Source of the DNA: Verrucomicrobiota bacterium
Lineage (GTDB): Bacteria > Verrucomicrobiota > Verrucomicrobiia > Opitutales > UBA953
Direction: 5' to 3'
Assembly (NCBI GenBank): GCA_026397965.1
Contig: JAPLTU010000072.1
Span: 51,629-115,628, forward strand
DNA length: 64,000 nt
A model generated the notes under the pieces. It was not told the origin of the DNA, did not search any database, and worked only from the letters and a program-made list of their open reading frames with translations. Of the stretch, positions 44,820 through 54,033 are shown in pieces (the stretch's first letter is position 1; each line of letters starts with the position of its first letter). The position numbers and the translations under genes are program-made.

Positions 44820-44856
44820 AACTTGGCCCGACCCAAGAAGAGGCCGAGCCAAGTTC
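44820..44856. terminator. convergent hairpin
   Basis: GAACTTGGC and its complement AACTTGGC/GCCAAGTT flank an imperfect inner stem (CCGACC / GGCCGAG). It lies between the plus-strand DUF2157 gene and the minus-strand dehydrogenase, with GATTTTTATTTT just to the right. A weak terminator for the convergent pair. Confidence 0.5.
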
Positions 44857-44868
44857 AGAGGATGATTT

Positions 44869-47800
44869 TTATTTTGTCGGCACCAATTCGACGGCCGTTA
44901 ACGGCGGTTTACCGACTTCGCCGCGCAACGCCTTGACCTGCTCTGGCTTTACGGCCGGGGCGGAATTGCCGAAACTGTTGCGCACATAGGTCAGGACGGC
45001 GGCAATCTGCTCGTCGGTCTGTTGCGCTTGCGGGGGCATAGGCACAGGCGTGACATAATCCTTACCCGAAACTTTGATCGGCCCCTGCAACCCGCGGAGC
45101 TGGATGCGAATCAGGTTTTCCGCCGGACCATTGACCCAATTCGACAGGGCCAAGGGAGGCGCGATGACGGTACCTTCGGCGTTCGGACCGTGGCAGGCCA
45201 TGCACAGCATGAAGCCCTGTTTGCCGACCGCCATCACGGCCGAATCGACCCCGGCGGCGGCTGCGACCGGCTTGATCGTCGAAATATCCAAGGGCTTAGG
45301 TTCGGCCGGCATGGCGGGTTTCGCAGCCTTTACGCCCTTAGCGACCTTAGCTTCTTTATCCAAGGAAGAGAGCCAAGCGACCAAATCGCGGACTTCATTA
45401 AGCGAAAGCACGGCATCCAAAATTGGCATGCCCGAAACCGGGGCAGTCATGGACTTAATATCTTTGCGCGCGACCCGCCAGCGGTTGCCCGCGACATCGA
45501 TGTCCACGAACTCCGGCGCATCCTTGAGCAACGCGCCCACCAAGGCCCCGCCATTCGCGAGCTCGATATTCACCGAACCATAGCCTGCGACGACGACGGC
45601 GCCGGAGTTGACGATTGATTCGAGCAAGTAGCGACGATCACCACGCTTGGCCACGCCGACGAGATTCGGACCAGCTTCACCGCCAGCGGCATGAGAATCA
45701 TCGGAAGCCCGGTGGCAGCGCAGACACTGGCCGGCAGGAAGGGCCTGAAATAAGGCGAAGCCATTCTTGGCATCGCCGCCTTCGAGGGCCGGCATCCATT
45801 TGGAAAGTTTGTCCGCACCCTCGGCCAAGGCTTTCTGCGTCGCGGCGAGCGCGGCCACGACGGCGGGTTCGGCCCGGAGCGACGCCGCGGCGAGCAGTTC
45901 AATAGCGGCGGGGGAAATCCCTTTGGCTTTTTCGAGGGATTTAAGGTTCTCAACAAAGAGTACTTCGGCTCCGGCAGCCTGCAATTTCCCAAGGGTCTTC
46001 CATGCCCCTTGCTGACGGGCCGCCGAAGGCGCCGTCACCGCCTTCGCAAGCTCGACCAGGCCTTGCGACGGATTTAGGTGCGCCAAGGCGCCGACGGCCA
46101 CCATGGCCACGTCGTCCTGCGTATCCTTGGCATATTTACCGGCGACGTCGGTGAGGTCGGCAGGTTTACGTTCAAGCCATAACTCCAAAGCCTTCGCTCG
46201 GGCGGAACCGCTCAACTTGACGTTAGCGACCAGGCTCGAAAGGAGTTCGTTCGAGAGCGAAGCGACTTCGAGTTTATACAGTTCGACGAGTTCCAAGGAG
46301 GCGCGGAGGATATCCGAATCACCCTTCAACAAAGCGGAAAGACCGGCACTCAGGCTGTCCCGGAGTTCCTTGGCATCGCGCGAGGGTAGCGGAGCCCAAT
46401 GACCCGTAGACTGGTCAACCGGATAGGGATTAGACCACTGGGCAAGTAGGCGCAGGGCCTCGGCGCGGGCCTCGACCGGAAGTTTTTCGTTCACGGCGAT
46501 CGCGACCACGCGGGCCGCATTCTGTTCTCCGCCAAGCCGGAAAGCGCTGTGCGTCAGACGTCGGAGCATGAACGTCGTCCATTCCCGCGTCTCCAGATGG
46601 TCGATCAAGGCGGCAACGGCCGGCCGGCCCGCTTCGAGGCCTAAATCGTGGACCGCCCGGATGGCCTCGTCGGCGACCAACACCGAGCGGTCGGCAACGA
46701 AGCGAGATACGGAAGCATCAAGGCGACGGCGGAGAGCGATCACTACCGCCAGGCGGACAGATTCATTGGCCTCTTGGGCGACGGCCTCCAACGCGGTGGA
46801 GTTCTGACAGATTAAGTCGATCGCAAAAGACCCCGCGTGACGAAGTACGGGATCTTTATCCGCATTCTCTTTTAGCATCGTAAGGATTTCGGGAAGAGCC
46901 TTATCGGCACCCAGTCGACCCGCGGCGATGGCGGCGAAAGAACGGACGCGCAGAGACGGATCGAGAATCAATTTACCGAGCGGAAGGTCGTTACCCTTCA
47001 GCGGGGCTTCTTCGAGCGCCCGGACGGCCTGCGCACGGACTTCGGCGTCGGCATGAGCAAGCAAAGGCACGAGACGCTGAGCCGCGGCGGTACGCTCGGC
47101 GAGCGGTGCCAAAGGCGTAGGCTTACCACTGAAAGCTTCGCCCGGGGCGATGGCGGCACCACGACGGGCAAGGATGCCAAGACCCCAGACGCCATGGAGG
47201 CGCTCAAGGGCGTTGTCCGATTTGGTAGCGGCCTCAAAACGGTCGGCAGCGTCAGGTCGGCGAGTCAGTTCGATCTGGGCGCGCAGACGCACGCGTTGAT
47301 CGGCGTGCGAAAGCAGCTTGGCTAAGTCGGCGGACGAAGACTTAGTAAATCCGCCTTTGATCAGATCTGCCACCGTCGCGACGGCATCGGGCTTCATGAC
47401 CTTATTGGCCTCAAGCGTGATGATGCGGCCAGCATCATGAGACTCCCAACCCGTGATGAAGTCGGCGACGACCAGTCGACCCTTCCAATCATATTCGATG
47501 TCGGTCGCGGCGACGCCCCACAGGAGTTGGTGTGATTCGGTCATCTTCATGCCGGCACCCGCTGGCTCCATCTTGAAAGACCAGATGCCGGAAGCCCCGG
47601 CCGAACCGCGATAATCGCAAATATGAAAATGCTGGGCCTCGGATTCGAGGAAGCCAGCTCCAGGGTGATAAGTCAGGCCCGAAGGGCCGGAAGAGATGTA
47701 AGCAGCCGGCGGAATAATGAACGCGGGCTGGGCAGAATTCTGGAGTTCCCAGACCTTCTCGGTCATCCAGCGGGAAAGCGGACGCTGTTCGAGGCCGATC

Positions 47801-49224
47801 TCGCGGTGGAAGGTGTGCATCGCCTGGTGCTCCATTTCCCATCCGGAGTCGGCGCCTTCGACGACATAAACGACGCGGGCGGCATCACCTTGGTCGGAAT
47901 TATTGTCGACGGAGAAAGCGTTGCCGAATTCGTCGAAGGCGATTTCCTTCGGATTACGCAGACCGAAGTGGACGACTTCGAAGTTCGTGCCGTCGGGCTC
48001 GAAACGGAAGACCGCTCCGCGGTTATGAGAATCATATTTCTTACCTTCCTTGGTGGTGAAATTGAAACCGCGGTCGCCGATGGTGCCCCAGACGCGGCCA
48101 TCGTAGCCGATTGCAAAGCCATTCATATCGTGACCGGACAGAGAAACCCGGACGCCGAAGCCTTCTTCGATGACCTTACGTTCAGTGGAAACGCCGTCGT
48201 TCTTGGCATCATGCAGCATCCAGAGTTTCGGAATACAGGCGAAGTAGACGTTGTCATCCCACGCCATGACGCCAGCACCCGTACCATCAAGCACGTCGTT
48301 GAATTTCTCGGCGAAGACTTTCTGGGTCGTGAAAGTGCCGTCGGCCTGCTCGCCGCCGAGATAACGGATCACCTCGGACTTGGCCGTCATCCACTCGTGG
48401 GAGCGTTTGGCCTCCCACTTTTTGTGCAGGGCTAAACGATCAGCGGTGGTCTTGGCAGCGAGGTCGTCGTGATACCAGAAGAGGTTGCTGCGATCGTCCT
48501 CGACGCCGAAGCGGAACCGATGTGTCTCGGCGACGTAAAGACTACCGTCATTGCCAAACGAAATCGCCGTTGGCGAGGTGACGCCGGTGACGGCATGGTC
48601 GGCGCTGGTCTTGAAAGTCGCACCGGCTTCAAGCGCGGCGCTGCCTTCGCCGGCGACGCGCACGAGAGTAGCGTCGGCCTTAGGCTTCGGGCGGCCGGCC
48701 TTATCGAACTTCGGCTGGGCATCGGAAGAAAAGATGAACTGATCAGCGGCGATGATGCCCCAAGCTTCGACAGCGTCATCGATAATACGGATGATGCCTT
48801 TCTTGCCCTTGAATTCAGCGATATCCCAAACGGTCTCGCGCAGCGTTAGATCATTAGCTCCGGTCGCATGCCGGACGACCTTGCCGCCCACCAATAACTG
48901 GACCTCGGCCTTGCCCGGATGATTACCACCGGCGATAAGGAAGCCGAGGAAAGGATGGGTGAGCTTGATTTCCGGAGAAGTCAGCGTGCCGATAGCGGCA
49001 TCACCCCGGTGACCCGAACAGGCGAGCGCGTTACCCGCATACTGGCGGAACTCGCCGTTCACGCCGTCGACCTTGCCCGCGATCGGCGCCAGCCCGAACG
49101 CCGTACCGGTGGTCTGCCAACTGTCGAAGCCATCGCCTTCGAAGGCTTGGATGATTTTTACTTCAGCCAGCAAGGAGGCCGCGCCAAGGCAGAATACTAA
49201 CTTAACAAACAGAGATGACTTCAT
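44869..49224 (-). CDS. PVC-type membrane-bound dehydrogenase with HEAT repeats and two cytochrome c sites
   Basis: A 1451-residue exported protein with a signal peptide (VKLVFCLGAASLLAEV). Domains in order: a jelly-roll-like region (about 25-200), a beta-propeller dehydrogenase region typical of Verrucomicrobium/Pirellula proteins (about 220-640, with ETHRFRFGVEDDRSN and FGLRNPKEIAFDEFGNAFS), HEAT-like repeats (about 660-1080, RVRLRAQIELTRRPDA and similar), a heme-binding domain with CLRCH at 1167-1171, an Ala/Pro/Lys linker (about 1285-1310), and a C-terminal cytochrome c with CMACH at 1341-1345. Probably periplasmic oxidation of a sugar or polyol. Its C-terminal module resembles the operon cytochromes at 6591 and 9316. 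Confidence 0.88.
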   Translation of the reverse strand: MKSSLFVKLVFCLGAASLLAEVKIIQAFEGDGFDSWQTTGTAFGLAPIAGKVDGVNGEFRQYAGNALACSGHRGDAAIGTLTSPEIKLTHPFLGFLIAGGNHPGKAEVQLLVGGKVVRHATGANDLTLRETVWDIAEFKGKKGIIRIIDDAVEAWGIIAADQFIFSSDAQPKFDKAGRPKPKADATLVRVAGEGSAALEAGATFKTSADHAVTGVTSPTAISFGNDGSLYVAETHRFRFGVEDDRSNLFWYHDDLAAKTTADRLALHKKWEAKRSHEWMTAKSEVIRYLGGEQADGTFTTQKVFAEKFNDVLDGTGAGVMAWDDNVYFACIPKLWMLHDAKNDGVSTERKVIEEGFGVRVSLSGHDMNGFAIGYDGRVWGTIGDRGFNFTTKEGKKYDSHNRGAVFRFEPDGTNFEVVHFGLRNPKEIAFDEFGNAFSVDNNSDQGDAARVVYVVEGADSGWEMEHQAMHTFHREIGLEQRPLSRWMTEKVWELQNSAQPAFIIPPAAYISSGPSGLTYHPGAGFLESEAQHFHICDYRGSAGASGIWSFKMEPAGAGMKMTESHQLLWGVAATDIEYDWKGRLVVADFITGWESHDAGRIITLEANKVMKPDAVATVADLIKGGFTKSSSADLAKLLSHADQRVRLRAQIELTRRPDAADRFEAATKSDNALERLHGVWGLGILARRGAAIAPGEAFSGKPTPLAPLAERTAAAQRLVPLLAHADAEVRAQAVRALEEAPLKGNDLPLGKLILDPSLRVRSFAAIAAGRLGADKALPEILTMLKENADKDPVLRHAGSFAIDLICQNSTALEAVAQEANESVRLAVVIALRRRLDASVSRFVADRSVLVADEAIRAVHDLGLEAGRPAVAALIDHLETREWTTFMLRRLTHSAFRLGGEQNAARVVAIAVNEKLPVEARAEALRLLAQWSNPYPVDQSTGHWAPLPSRDAKELRDSLSAGLSALLKGDSDILRASLELVELYKLEVASLSNELLSSLVANVKLSGSARAKALELWLERKPADLTDVAGKYAKDTQDDVAMVAVGALAHLNPSQGLVELAKAVTAPSAARQQGAWKTLGKLQAAGAEVLFVENLKSLEKAKGISPAAIELLAAASLRAEPAVVAALAATQKALAEGADKLSKWMPALEGGDAKNGFALFQALPAGQCLRCHRASDDSHAAGGEAGPNLVGVAKRGDRRYLLESIVNSGAVVVAGYGSVNIELANGGALVGALLKDAPEFVDIDVAGNRWRVARKDIKSMTAPVSGMPILDAVLSLNEVRDLVAWLSSLDKEAKVAKGVKAAKPAMPAEPKPLDISTIKPVAAAAGVDSAVMAVGKQGFMLCMACHGPNAEGTVIAPPLALSNWVNGPAENLIRIQLRGLQGPIKVSGKDYVTPVPMPPQAQQTDEQIAAVLTYVRNSFGNSAPAVKPEQVKALRGEVGKPPLTAVELVPTK

Positions 49225-49298
49225 GGGATAAAATAGAGATACACCCCAAAAAAGGGGTTTTTCCTAAGAGGTCGAGCGTGGCTTCCAAAAACTTCCGA

Positions 49299-50348
49299 TT
49301 AACCTCGGATACCGTGCAAGACTTGGAACTTCGCCCCGAAATGAGCGGGGTGCGTCAGGGCCCGTAAGCGGCCAGTAGCCTCGTGGTCGCCCGACAGCGC
49401 AATCCGCTCCATCTCACCGCCGGCATATTTGACGAAAAAGGCCTCTTGGCGGTCCAAGCGGACGCTCCTAAACCCAGCCCCGACCAAGACGGACTCGATG
49501 CGATCCCACAGCACGTGGCACGTGAGGTCCTGCGAACCGAGATTCTCCAGGATTGCCGAAGATAGTTGATGGCCGCGATAGGCCCGGGCCGTACCCGCGG
49601 GCGAATCCTCGAGACATTGGGCGATGGTCTTACCGTAATCCAAAAGAATCACGGCGCCTGACCAGTTTCCGGAGAGCAATCGCGTCAGCAGGGTTTCCGC
49701 AGCCAGCGGCGCGTCGATGATCCAGCCTTCGGCGGCGCCGGGCAGCGAACCTGCAAACTCTTCGGCCGACGATGACGAGAATTCCGGTAAAATCTCGATA
49801 GATAATTCGCCGCCATCCACCCGCACGCCGAGTTCCCGCCAGGTTTGGTTCTGAAAAATAAACCGATGAAAAGGCTGAGCGTCCAGCAGTTCGTTGGCGA
49901 CCAAGACGGAACGAGCCGGGAATTCCGGCGTACTTCCGAATGTAAAGCTGCGGAACTCGGAAAACTTCGGGCGCACGCCTTCGTAATGCGACTGACCAGG
50001 CTCTGCGCCGACTTCGACCAAGGCATACGAACAAGTATCGCCACCGACCAAAGTGCGCGCCGCGCCTGCAATCAGCTCACCGAACATCGGGCCCAGCGCC
50101 GCCGCGGTCGTGAAATCGGAACCCGCTGATTTACCCACCCGCACGCGTTCGGAAACATAATACCCCAGGCCAGGTGCATAAAGGGCGGCCTCGATCAACT
50201 GGGCCATCGAGACTAAGCCGCCTCGAGACCGGGATCGCAACAGATCGATGATTGCATGATGACGTGCCGCTGAATCCACAGCCACCAGCGATAATCGGTC
50301 TTTTCTTCTCCGCCAGACGAATCGAGATTGAGCCGCTCCATAATTCAC
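49299..50348 (-). CDS. MidA-family SAM-dependent methyltransferase (DUF185)
   Basis: A protein of up to 349 residues, homologous to the mitochondrial complex I assembly factor NDUFAF7/MidA. Landmarks are MAQLIEAALYAPGLGYYVSE near residue 48, SDFTTAAALGPMFGELIA, a SAM-binding region with VEVGAEPGQ and VANELLDAQPFHRF, and a C-terminal HPAHFGAKFQVL. The longest frame begins GTG 50348 only 15 bases from the divergent tsaD ATG, so an internal GTG (about 50279, giving DSAARHHAIIDLL) is a likely alternative start. Target protein unknown; in mitochondria the enzyme methylates a complex I subunit. Confidence 0.85.
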   Translation of the reverse strand: MNYGAAQSRFVWRRRKDRLSLVAVDSAARHHAIIDLLRSRSRGGLVSMAQLIEAALYAPGLGYYVSERVRVGKSAGSDFTTAAALGPMFGELIAGAARTLVGGDTCSYALVEVGAEPGQSHYEGVRPKFSEFRSFTFGSTPEFPARSVLVANELLDAQPFHRFIFQNQTWRELGVRVDGGELSIEILPEFSSSSAEEFAGSLPGAAEGWIIDAPLAAETLLTRLLSGNWSGAVILLDYGKTIAQCLEDSPAGTARAYRGHQLSSAILENLGSQDLTCHVLWDRIESVLVGAGFRSVRLDRQEAFFVKYAGGEMERIALSGDHEATGRLRALTHPAHFGAKFQVLHGIRG

Positions 50349-50363
50349 CCTGAATACCTCGAG

Positions 50364-51386
50364 ATGATACTGGCCATCGAGAGTTCCTGCGATGAATCAG
50401 CCTTGGCGCTTTTCGACCCGGCTAAGGGGGTCGTACGCGAGCTCATCAGCTCCCAGGCCGCCTCGCATGAAAAATATGGCGGGGTCGTACCCGAGCTGGC
50501 CAGCCGCATGCACCTCACGGCCCTCCCATTGCTCCTGGAAGGCTTTCGTGGCGATCTGCCTCTGGTCACGCGCATTGCCGTCACTCGCGGCCCAGGGCTG
50601 CTCCCCTGCCTTTCCATGGGCGTCACGATGGCTCGCGCGCTCGCAATGTCGCTGAAATGCCCCCTCGTCGGCGTCAACCATCTCCGGGCCCACGTCCATT
50701 CGGCCTTCATTCCCCTTCACGCCCAAAGCGCGCCAGATTTTCCCGCAGTCAAGAAAGCCCTGCTTCCGCACTTAGGTATGATCGTCTCGGGGGGAAATAC
50801 GCTCCTTGTCCGCTTAGATGAAAATTTGAAGATAACGGTGGTCAGCCGTACAGTGGATGATGCTGCCGGCGAAGCTTTTGACAAAGGCGCACGGCTGCTC
50901 GGCCTGCCCTATCCCGGCGGTGCACTGGTCGAAAAGCTGGCCCAGACCGGCGATAAAAGCCTGTTCACTTTTCCGCGAGGCATCCCTGAAAAAGCTGACC
51001 TGCGTATGAGCTTTTCCGGCCTCAAGACCGCACTCCGCTATCAGTTAGAAAAAATGTCGGACGAACAAGTTGCGACGGCCTTACCCCACTTGTGCGCCAG
51101 TTACCAAGACGCCATCCTCGCTCAACTGCTGGCGAAAACCCACGCGGCTCTCGGTCAAGGAACTTACCGATCTATCGGCCTCTCCGGCGGCGTGGGCAAT
51201 AATCGCAGTTTACGCGAACGCCTGCAGCGGTTGGCCCAGCAACATAAACTGCCCTTGCTGATCGCCGAACCCAAGCACTGCGGAGATAACGCCAGCATGA
51301 TTGCTTTTGCCGCTTGGACTGAACTCGGCTTACCCGAGGACGATGCCGCGGCCCCCGCTCCGCAACTAACGGTCGAAGCCGTCTAG
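50364..51386 (+). CDS. tsaD: tRNA N6-adenosine threonylcarbamoyltransferase
   Basis: Makes the t6A modification at position 37 of ANN-decoding tRNAs. The 340-residue protein starts MILAIESSCDESALALFD and has the metal-binding NHLRAHVHSAF (H-x-x-x-H), the ASKHA core pattern GMIVSGGNTLLVRL and C-terminal SGGVGNNRSLRERL and CGDNASMIAFA. ATG 50364 gives the family start. Overlaps by 4 bases at the 3' end with the convergent isochorismatase-like gene. Confidence 0.97.
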   Translation: MILAIESSCDESALALFDPAKGVVRELISSQAASHEKYGGVVPELASRMHLTALPLLLEGFRGDLPLVTRIAVTRGPGLLPCLSMGVTMARALAMSLKCPLVGVNHLRAHVHSAFIPLHAQSAPDFPAVKKALLPHLGMIVSGGNTLLVRLDENLKITVVSRTVDDAAGEAFDKGARLLGLPYPGGALVEKLAQTGDKSLFTFPRGIPEKADLRMSFSGLKTALRYQLEKMSDEQVATALPHLCASYQDAILAQLLAKTHAALGQGTYRSIGLSGGVGNNRSLRERLQRLAQQHKLPLLIAEPKHCGDNASMIAFAAWTELGLPEDDAAAPAPQLTVEAV

Positions 51387-51937
51387 CCATTTTTTACCAA
51401 ATCGGTAAAGGCCCGGAATTGCGGATGGCTGGCCGAACCCAACAGCGCGTAGAAAACCGTCTCCACGGGCAAGACTTGCGCCCCCGCGTGACGCAGGGCC
51501 GAAAAACAGGCCTGCTGATCCTCCGCCCGACGCGATGTGATGGCGTCTGATAATAATGTTATACCCAAATCGCTCCGCAGGCCTTCCACGGCGGTCTGGT
51601 AGACGCAGACTGGCCCCTCGAGACCGCAGACCAAAAGATGCACGATACCCCGGTCGCGGAGCAGCTCCCGGAAACCCGGCGCACCCAAGGCTGAAAAAGC
51701 GGATTTAGGTACCATGAGCGGAGCACCCTCACCTCCTGCGAGCAAATCGGGATGGGTCGGCCCGAGCTTCGCCGGCACTTGCTCGGTAAAAATCACCGGT
51801 ACGTCCAGCAGCCGAGCCGCGGCGACGGCTAAGCGGCAGCGGCGCAGAAAGACCTCCGGCTCAGGCATGACCTTCAAGAACGTGGGCTGCACATCGACCA
51901 CCAGCAAGGCCACGCCATGAGATTGGGTTTCAGTCAT
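51383..51937 (-). CDS. isochorismatase-family cysteine hydrolase
   Basis: A 184-residue hydrolase. The triad is visible: Asp in LLVVDVQPTF, Lys in VPKSAFSAL and nucleophilic Cys in GLEGPVCVYQTA. Isochorismatase-like enzymes cut C-N or ether bonds (nicotinamidase, carbamoylsarcosine amidase and others), so the substrate is not predictable. The C-terminal LPVETVFYALLGSASHPQFR is common in the YcaC-like subset. It overlaps tsaD by 4 bases tail-to-tail. Confidence 0.87.
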   Translation of the reverse strand: MTETQSHGVALLVVDVQPTFLKVMPEPEVFLRRCRLAVAAARLLDVPVIFTEQVPAKLGPTHPDLLAGGEGAPLMVPKSAFSALGAPGFRELLRDRGIVHLLVCGLEGPVCVYQTAVEGLRSDLGITLLSDAITSRRAEDQQACFSALRHAGAQVLPVETVFYALLGSASHPQFRAFTDLVKNG

Positions 51938-52031
51938 GTCGCAGGCTTAAAACCGGGAGGCTAATAAGTCACCCGCAAACCAAGGGGGAATGGGATTGCT
52001 CGCCCGCCTTTCTGCTCTTCTCTTAACGCCT

Positions 52032-52523
52032 ATGGATTGGCAGGTTAAACCTATTGCGCGTCACTGCGCCGCTTGCGGCAACGAACTTCGTGCTGGCGAC
52101 ATCGTCACGTGCATCGTCTATAAGCCGCTTGGGAGTAATATCGAGCGGGTCGACGTCCTGAAAAATCACGTTGCGAGCTTCACGCCCAACGGGCTGCTAC
52201 TCGGCCGTTGGACGCGCGAAGTGAAAGAGCGCGGCGAAGAAGAACAAGCCCAGCGGGCGCAACTGCTGGCCTCCCGCGAAGAGTTTTTTCTTTCGCTCTT
52301 CGAAGACGACGCCGATCCGTCAGGCGACAAGAAAGTCCTCAAGCATATCCTCGCGATGCTGCTTGAACGTAAACGCATCGTTCGGGCGGCCGGCCCTGCG
52401 GCCAACGCTCATATGCCCTATCAACACTCCGCCACCAAACAAATTTACCTCGTGCCCGTCCTCGACCTGCAGCCCGCCCATATCATCCAAGTCAGCGCGA
52501 GCCTCGATTTGCTCGTGGGTTAA
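52032..52523 (+). CDS. conserved-looking protein with a Cys4-like zinc site, function unknown
   Basis: 163 residues from ATG 52032. An N-terminal HCAACGNELRAGDIVTC carries a CxxC pair plus a later Cys, suggesting a small zinc ribbon, followed by a helical, Glu/Arg-rich centre (VKERGEEEQAQRAQLLASREE) and a C-terminal part with YLVPVLDLQPAHII. I do not recognise the family. The frame is also open from 51990; the shorter start was chosen because the Cys motif then sits near the N-terminus. It directly precedes the lipoprotein gene by 5 bases and is probably the first gene of a three-gene unit with the M23 peptidase. Confidence 0.55.
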   Translation: MDWQVKPIARHCAACGNELRAGDIVTCIVYKPLGSNIERVDVLKNHVASFTPNGLLLGRWTREVKERGEEEQAQRAQLLASREEFFLSLFEDDADPSGDKKVLKHILAMLLERKRIVRAAGPAANAHMPYQHSATKQIYLVPVLDLQPAHIIQVSASLDLLVG

Positions 52524-52528
52524 TCTTT

Positions 52529-53041
52529 ATGTCACTCCTTCGTTTCTCATTCAGCCTCGTTGCGGTTTTCCTATTCGGCTGCACGCCGGACATTCCTAAG
52601 GAAATCGCCTCCATCTTTGTCGAGGCCTCTCCCTCCGCCAGCCCCTCCATGCGGCTTGAGGTACGCCTGCCGGTCAGCGGCATCGGCATCACCGTAATGA
52701 CTGCCGCGCTCGTGCCGGCCGAAAATATCCTCGGGACCCGCATCATCACCAGCGGTGAAGCTGACTTACGCCAACAATTCCTCTTGGTGCAGGTAAACCG
52801 TAAGTCCGCCATCGATATCATGAAGTATACGAAAGAAGCCATCGGGCGGCACTTCGTCTTGGTCATCAACGACCAGGCGGTCGGCCTCATGCCCATCGAC
52901 ATGCAAATCGTCGACGGGAACCTCATGTTCCACGTCGAAAAGAAAGGCTTATCAAATGCCGAAGCCGTGGCCGACATTAGCAAGCGCCTCGATGTTTCGA
53001 TCTTAAAACTTCGCAAACTCAAGGAATCCGAAGGTTTGTGA
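52529..53041 (+). CDS. putative lipoprotein, function unknown
   Basis: A 170-residue exported protein: signal peptide with a lipobox (FSLVAVFLFGCTPD), then a domain of alternating strands and helices containing SAIDIMKYTKEAIGRHFVLVIN and VDGNLMFHVEKKGLS, reminiscent of the periplasmic SecD-like P1 head region but too weak to call. It is anchored in a membrane facing the periplasm. The next gene begins in its stop codon (GTGA overlap), so it is translationally linked to the M23 peptidase and may be its partner. Confidence 0.65.
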   Translation: MSLLRFSFSLVAVFLFGCTPDIPKEIASIFVEASPSASPSMRLEVRLPVSGIGITVMTAALVPAENILGTRIITSGEADLRQQFLLVQVNRKSAIDIMKYTKEAIGRHFVLVINDQAVGLMPIDMQIVDGNLMFHVEKKGLSNAEAVADISKRLDVSILKLRKLKESEGL

Positions 53042-54033
53042 TTCGCTTCGTGCGTCCATCGATCGCTATCCTGCTCTGGGGAGTAGGGACGTCCTTGGTT
53101 GCCTCGGAAATCGTTTGGCCCACCGAAATGGATCGAGCGATTGCGCTGACACCAGCCGAATACCTGCAGGCGACCGAATCGCGCAAAGTTGAATCGGGTG
53201 CCTTCGGCATGGTGCGCGACGCTGGACATCGCTTTCACGAAGGCATCGACATCCGCTCAATTCGCCAAACAAAATCGGGCGAGCCGGTTGACCTTATATT
53301 TTCAGCGCTCGACGGGCAGGTCGCCTACCTGAACCCCAAATCCAATGGGGCCTACGGCAAATACATCGTCTTGGTCCATCCCCGGGCCGAACTGCCCGTC
53401 TACACCCTCTACGCCCACCTCAGCTCCATCGAACCGAGCCTAAAAATCGGTGCCGCTATCGCCCGAGGAAAAATCATTGGCGTGATGGGGCATACGTCCA
53501 CCGGAAGCGATGCCATCCCCAAAGATCGGGCGCACCTCCATTTTGAAATCGGCTTACGCCTTGCCGATAGTTTTGAAAATTGGTGCAGCACCCGACCGGA
53601 ATATGGTAAAACCTCCAATCTGCATGGGGTTTGGAACGGTCAAAACCTGATGGGCGTAGATCCAGGCCCGCTCCTGACCCATTCGCGTATCAACTTGCTC
53701 GACGCCATCCGCAACCAGCCGACCGCCCTCGTCGTCGTCATCCGGACCAGCAAAGCCCCCGACTTCGTGAGCCGCCACCCGGCCTTGGTCAGCGGCGACG
53801 TCGGCAAAGCCGCCGGATGGTACGTGGAGTTCACCTGGCAAGGCTTGCCCAAGAAATGGACCGCCCTCGCCGCCAACAGCCCGCAATTGCCCCAAGGGCG
53901 TTGGAGTTACACGGCAATCGACTATCAATACCGTAATTTGCTGACGTTACGAAAAATGATCACGCCCGACGCCAAAAAAGCGGGCGAGACTTTGATTCAA
54001 AACGTCGAGATCCTGCTCAGCAACGGACGGTAA
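53038..54033 (+). CDS. M23-family metallopeptidase
   Basis: A 331-residue exported peptidase with a signal peptide (SIAILLWGVGTSLVASE), probably acting on peptidoglycan cross-bridges. The LytM catalytic set is complete: HEGIDIR (H-x-x-x-D), YTLYAHLSS, and HLHFEIG (H-x-H). A C-terminal extension of about 120 residues beyond the catalytic domain (TALVVVIRTSKAPDF) is of unknown fold. The start GTG at 53038 overlaps the TGA of the lipoprotein gene by 4 bases. It could also be a regulator-type LytM lacking activity, but no catalytic residue is missing. Confidence 0.9.
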   Translation: MIRFVRPSIAILLWGVGTSLVASEIVWPTEMDRAIALTPAEYLQATESRKVESGAFGMVRDAGHRFHEGIDIRSIRQTKSGEPVDLIFSALDGQVAYLNPKSNGAYGKYIVLVHPRAELPVYTLYAHLSSIEPSLKIGAAIARGKIIGVMGHTSTGSDAIPKDRAHLHFEIGLRLADSFENWCSTRPEYGKTSNLHGVWNGQNLMGVDPGPLLTHSRINLLDAIRNQPTALVVVIRTSKAPDFVSRHPALVSGDVGKAAGWYVEFTWQGLPKKWTALAANSPQLPQGRWSYTAIDYQYRNLLTLRKMITPDAKKAGETLIQNVEILLSNGR

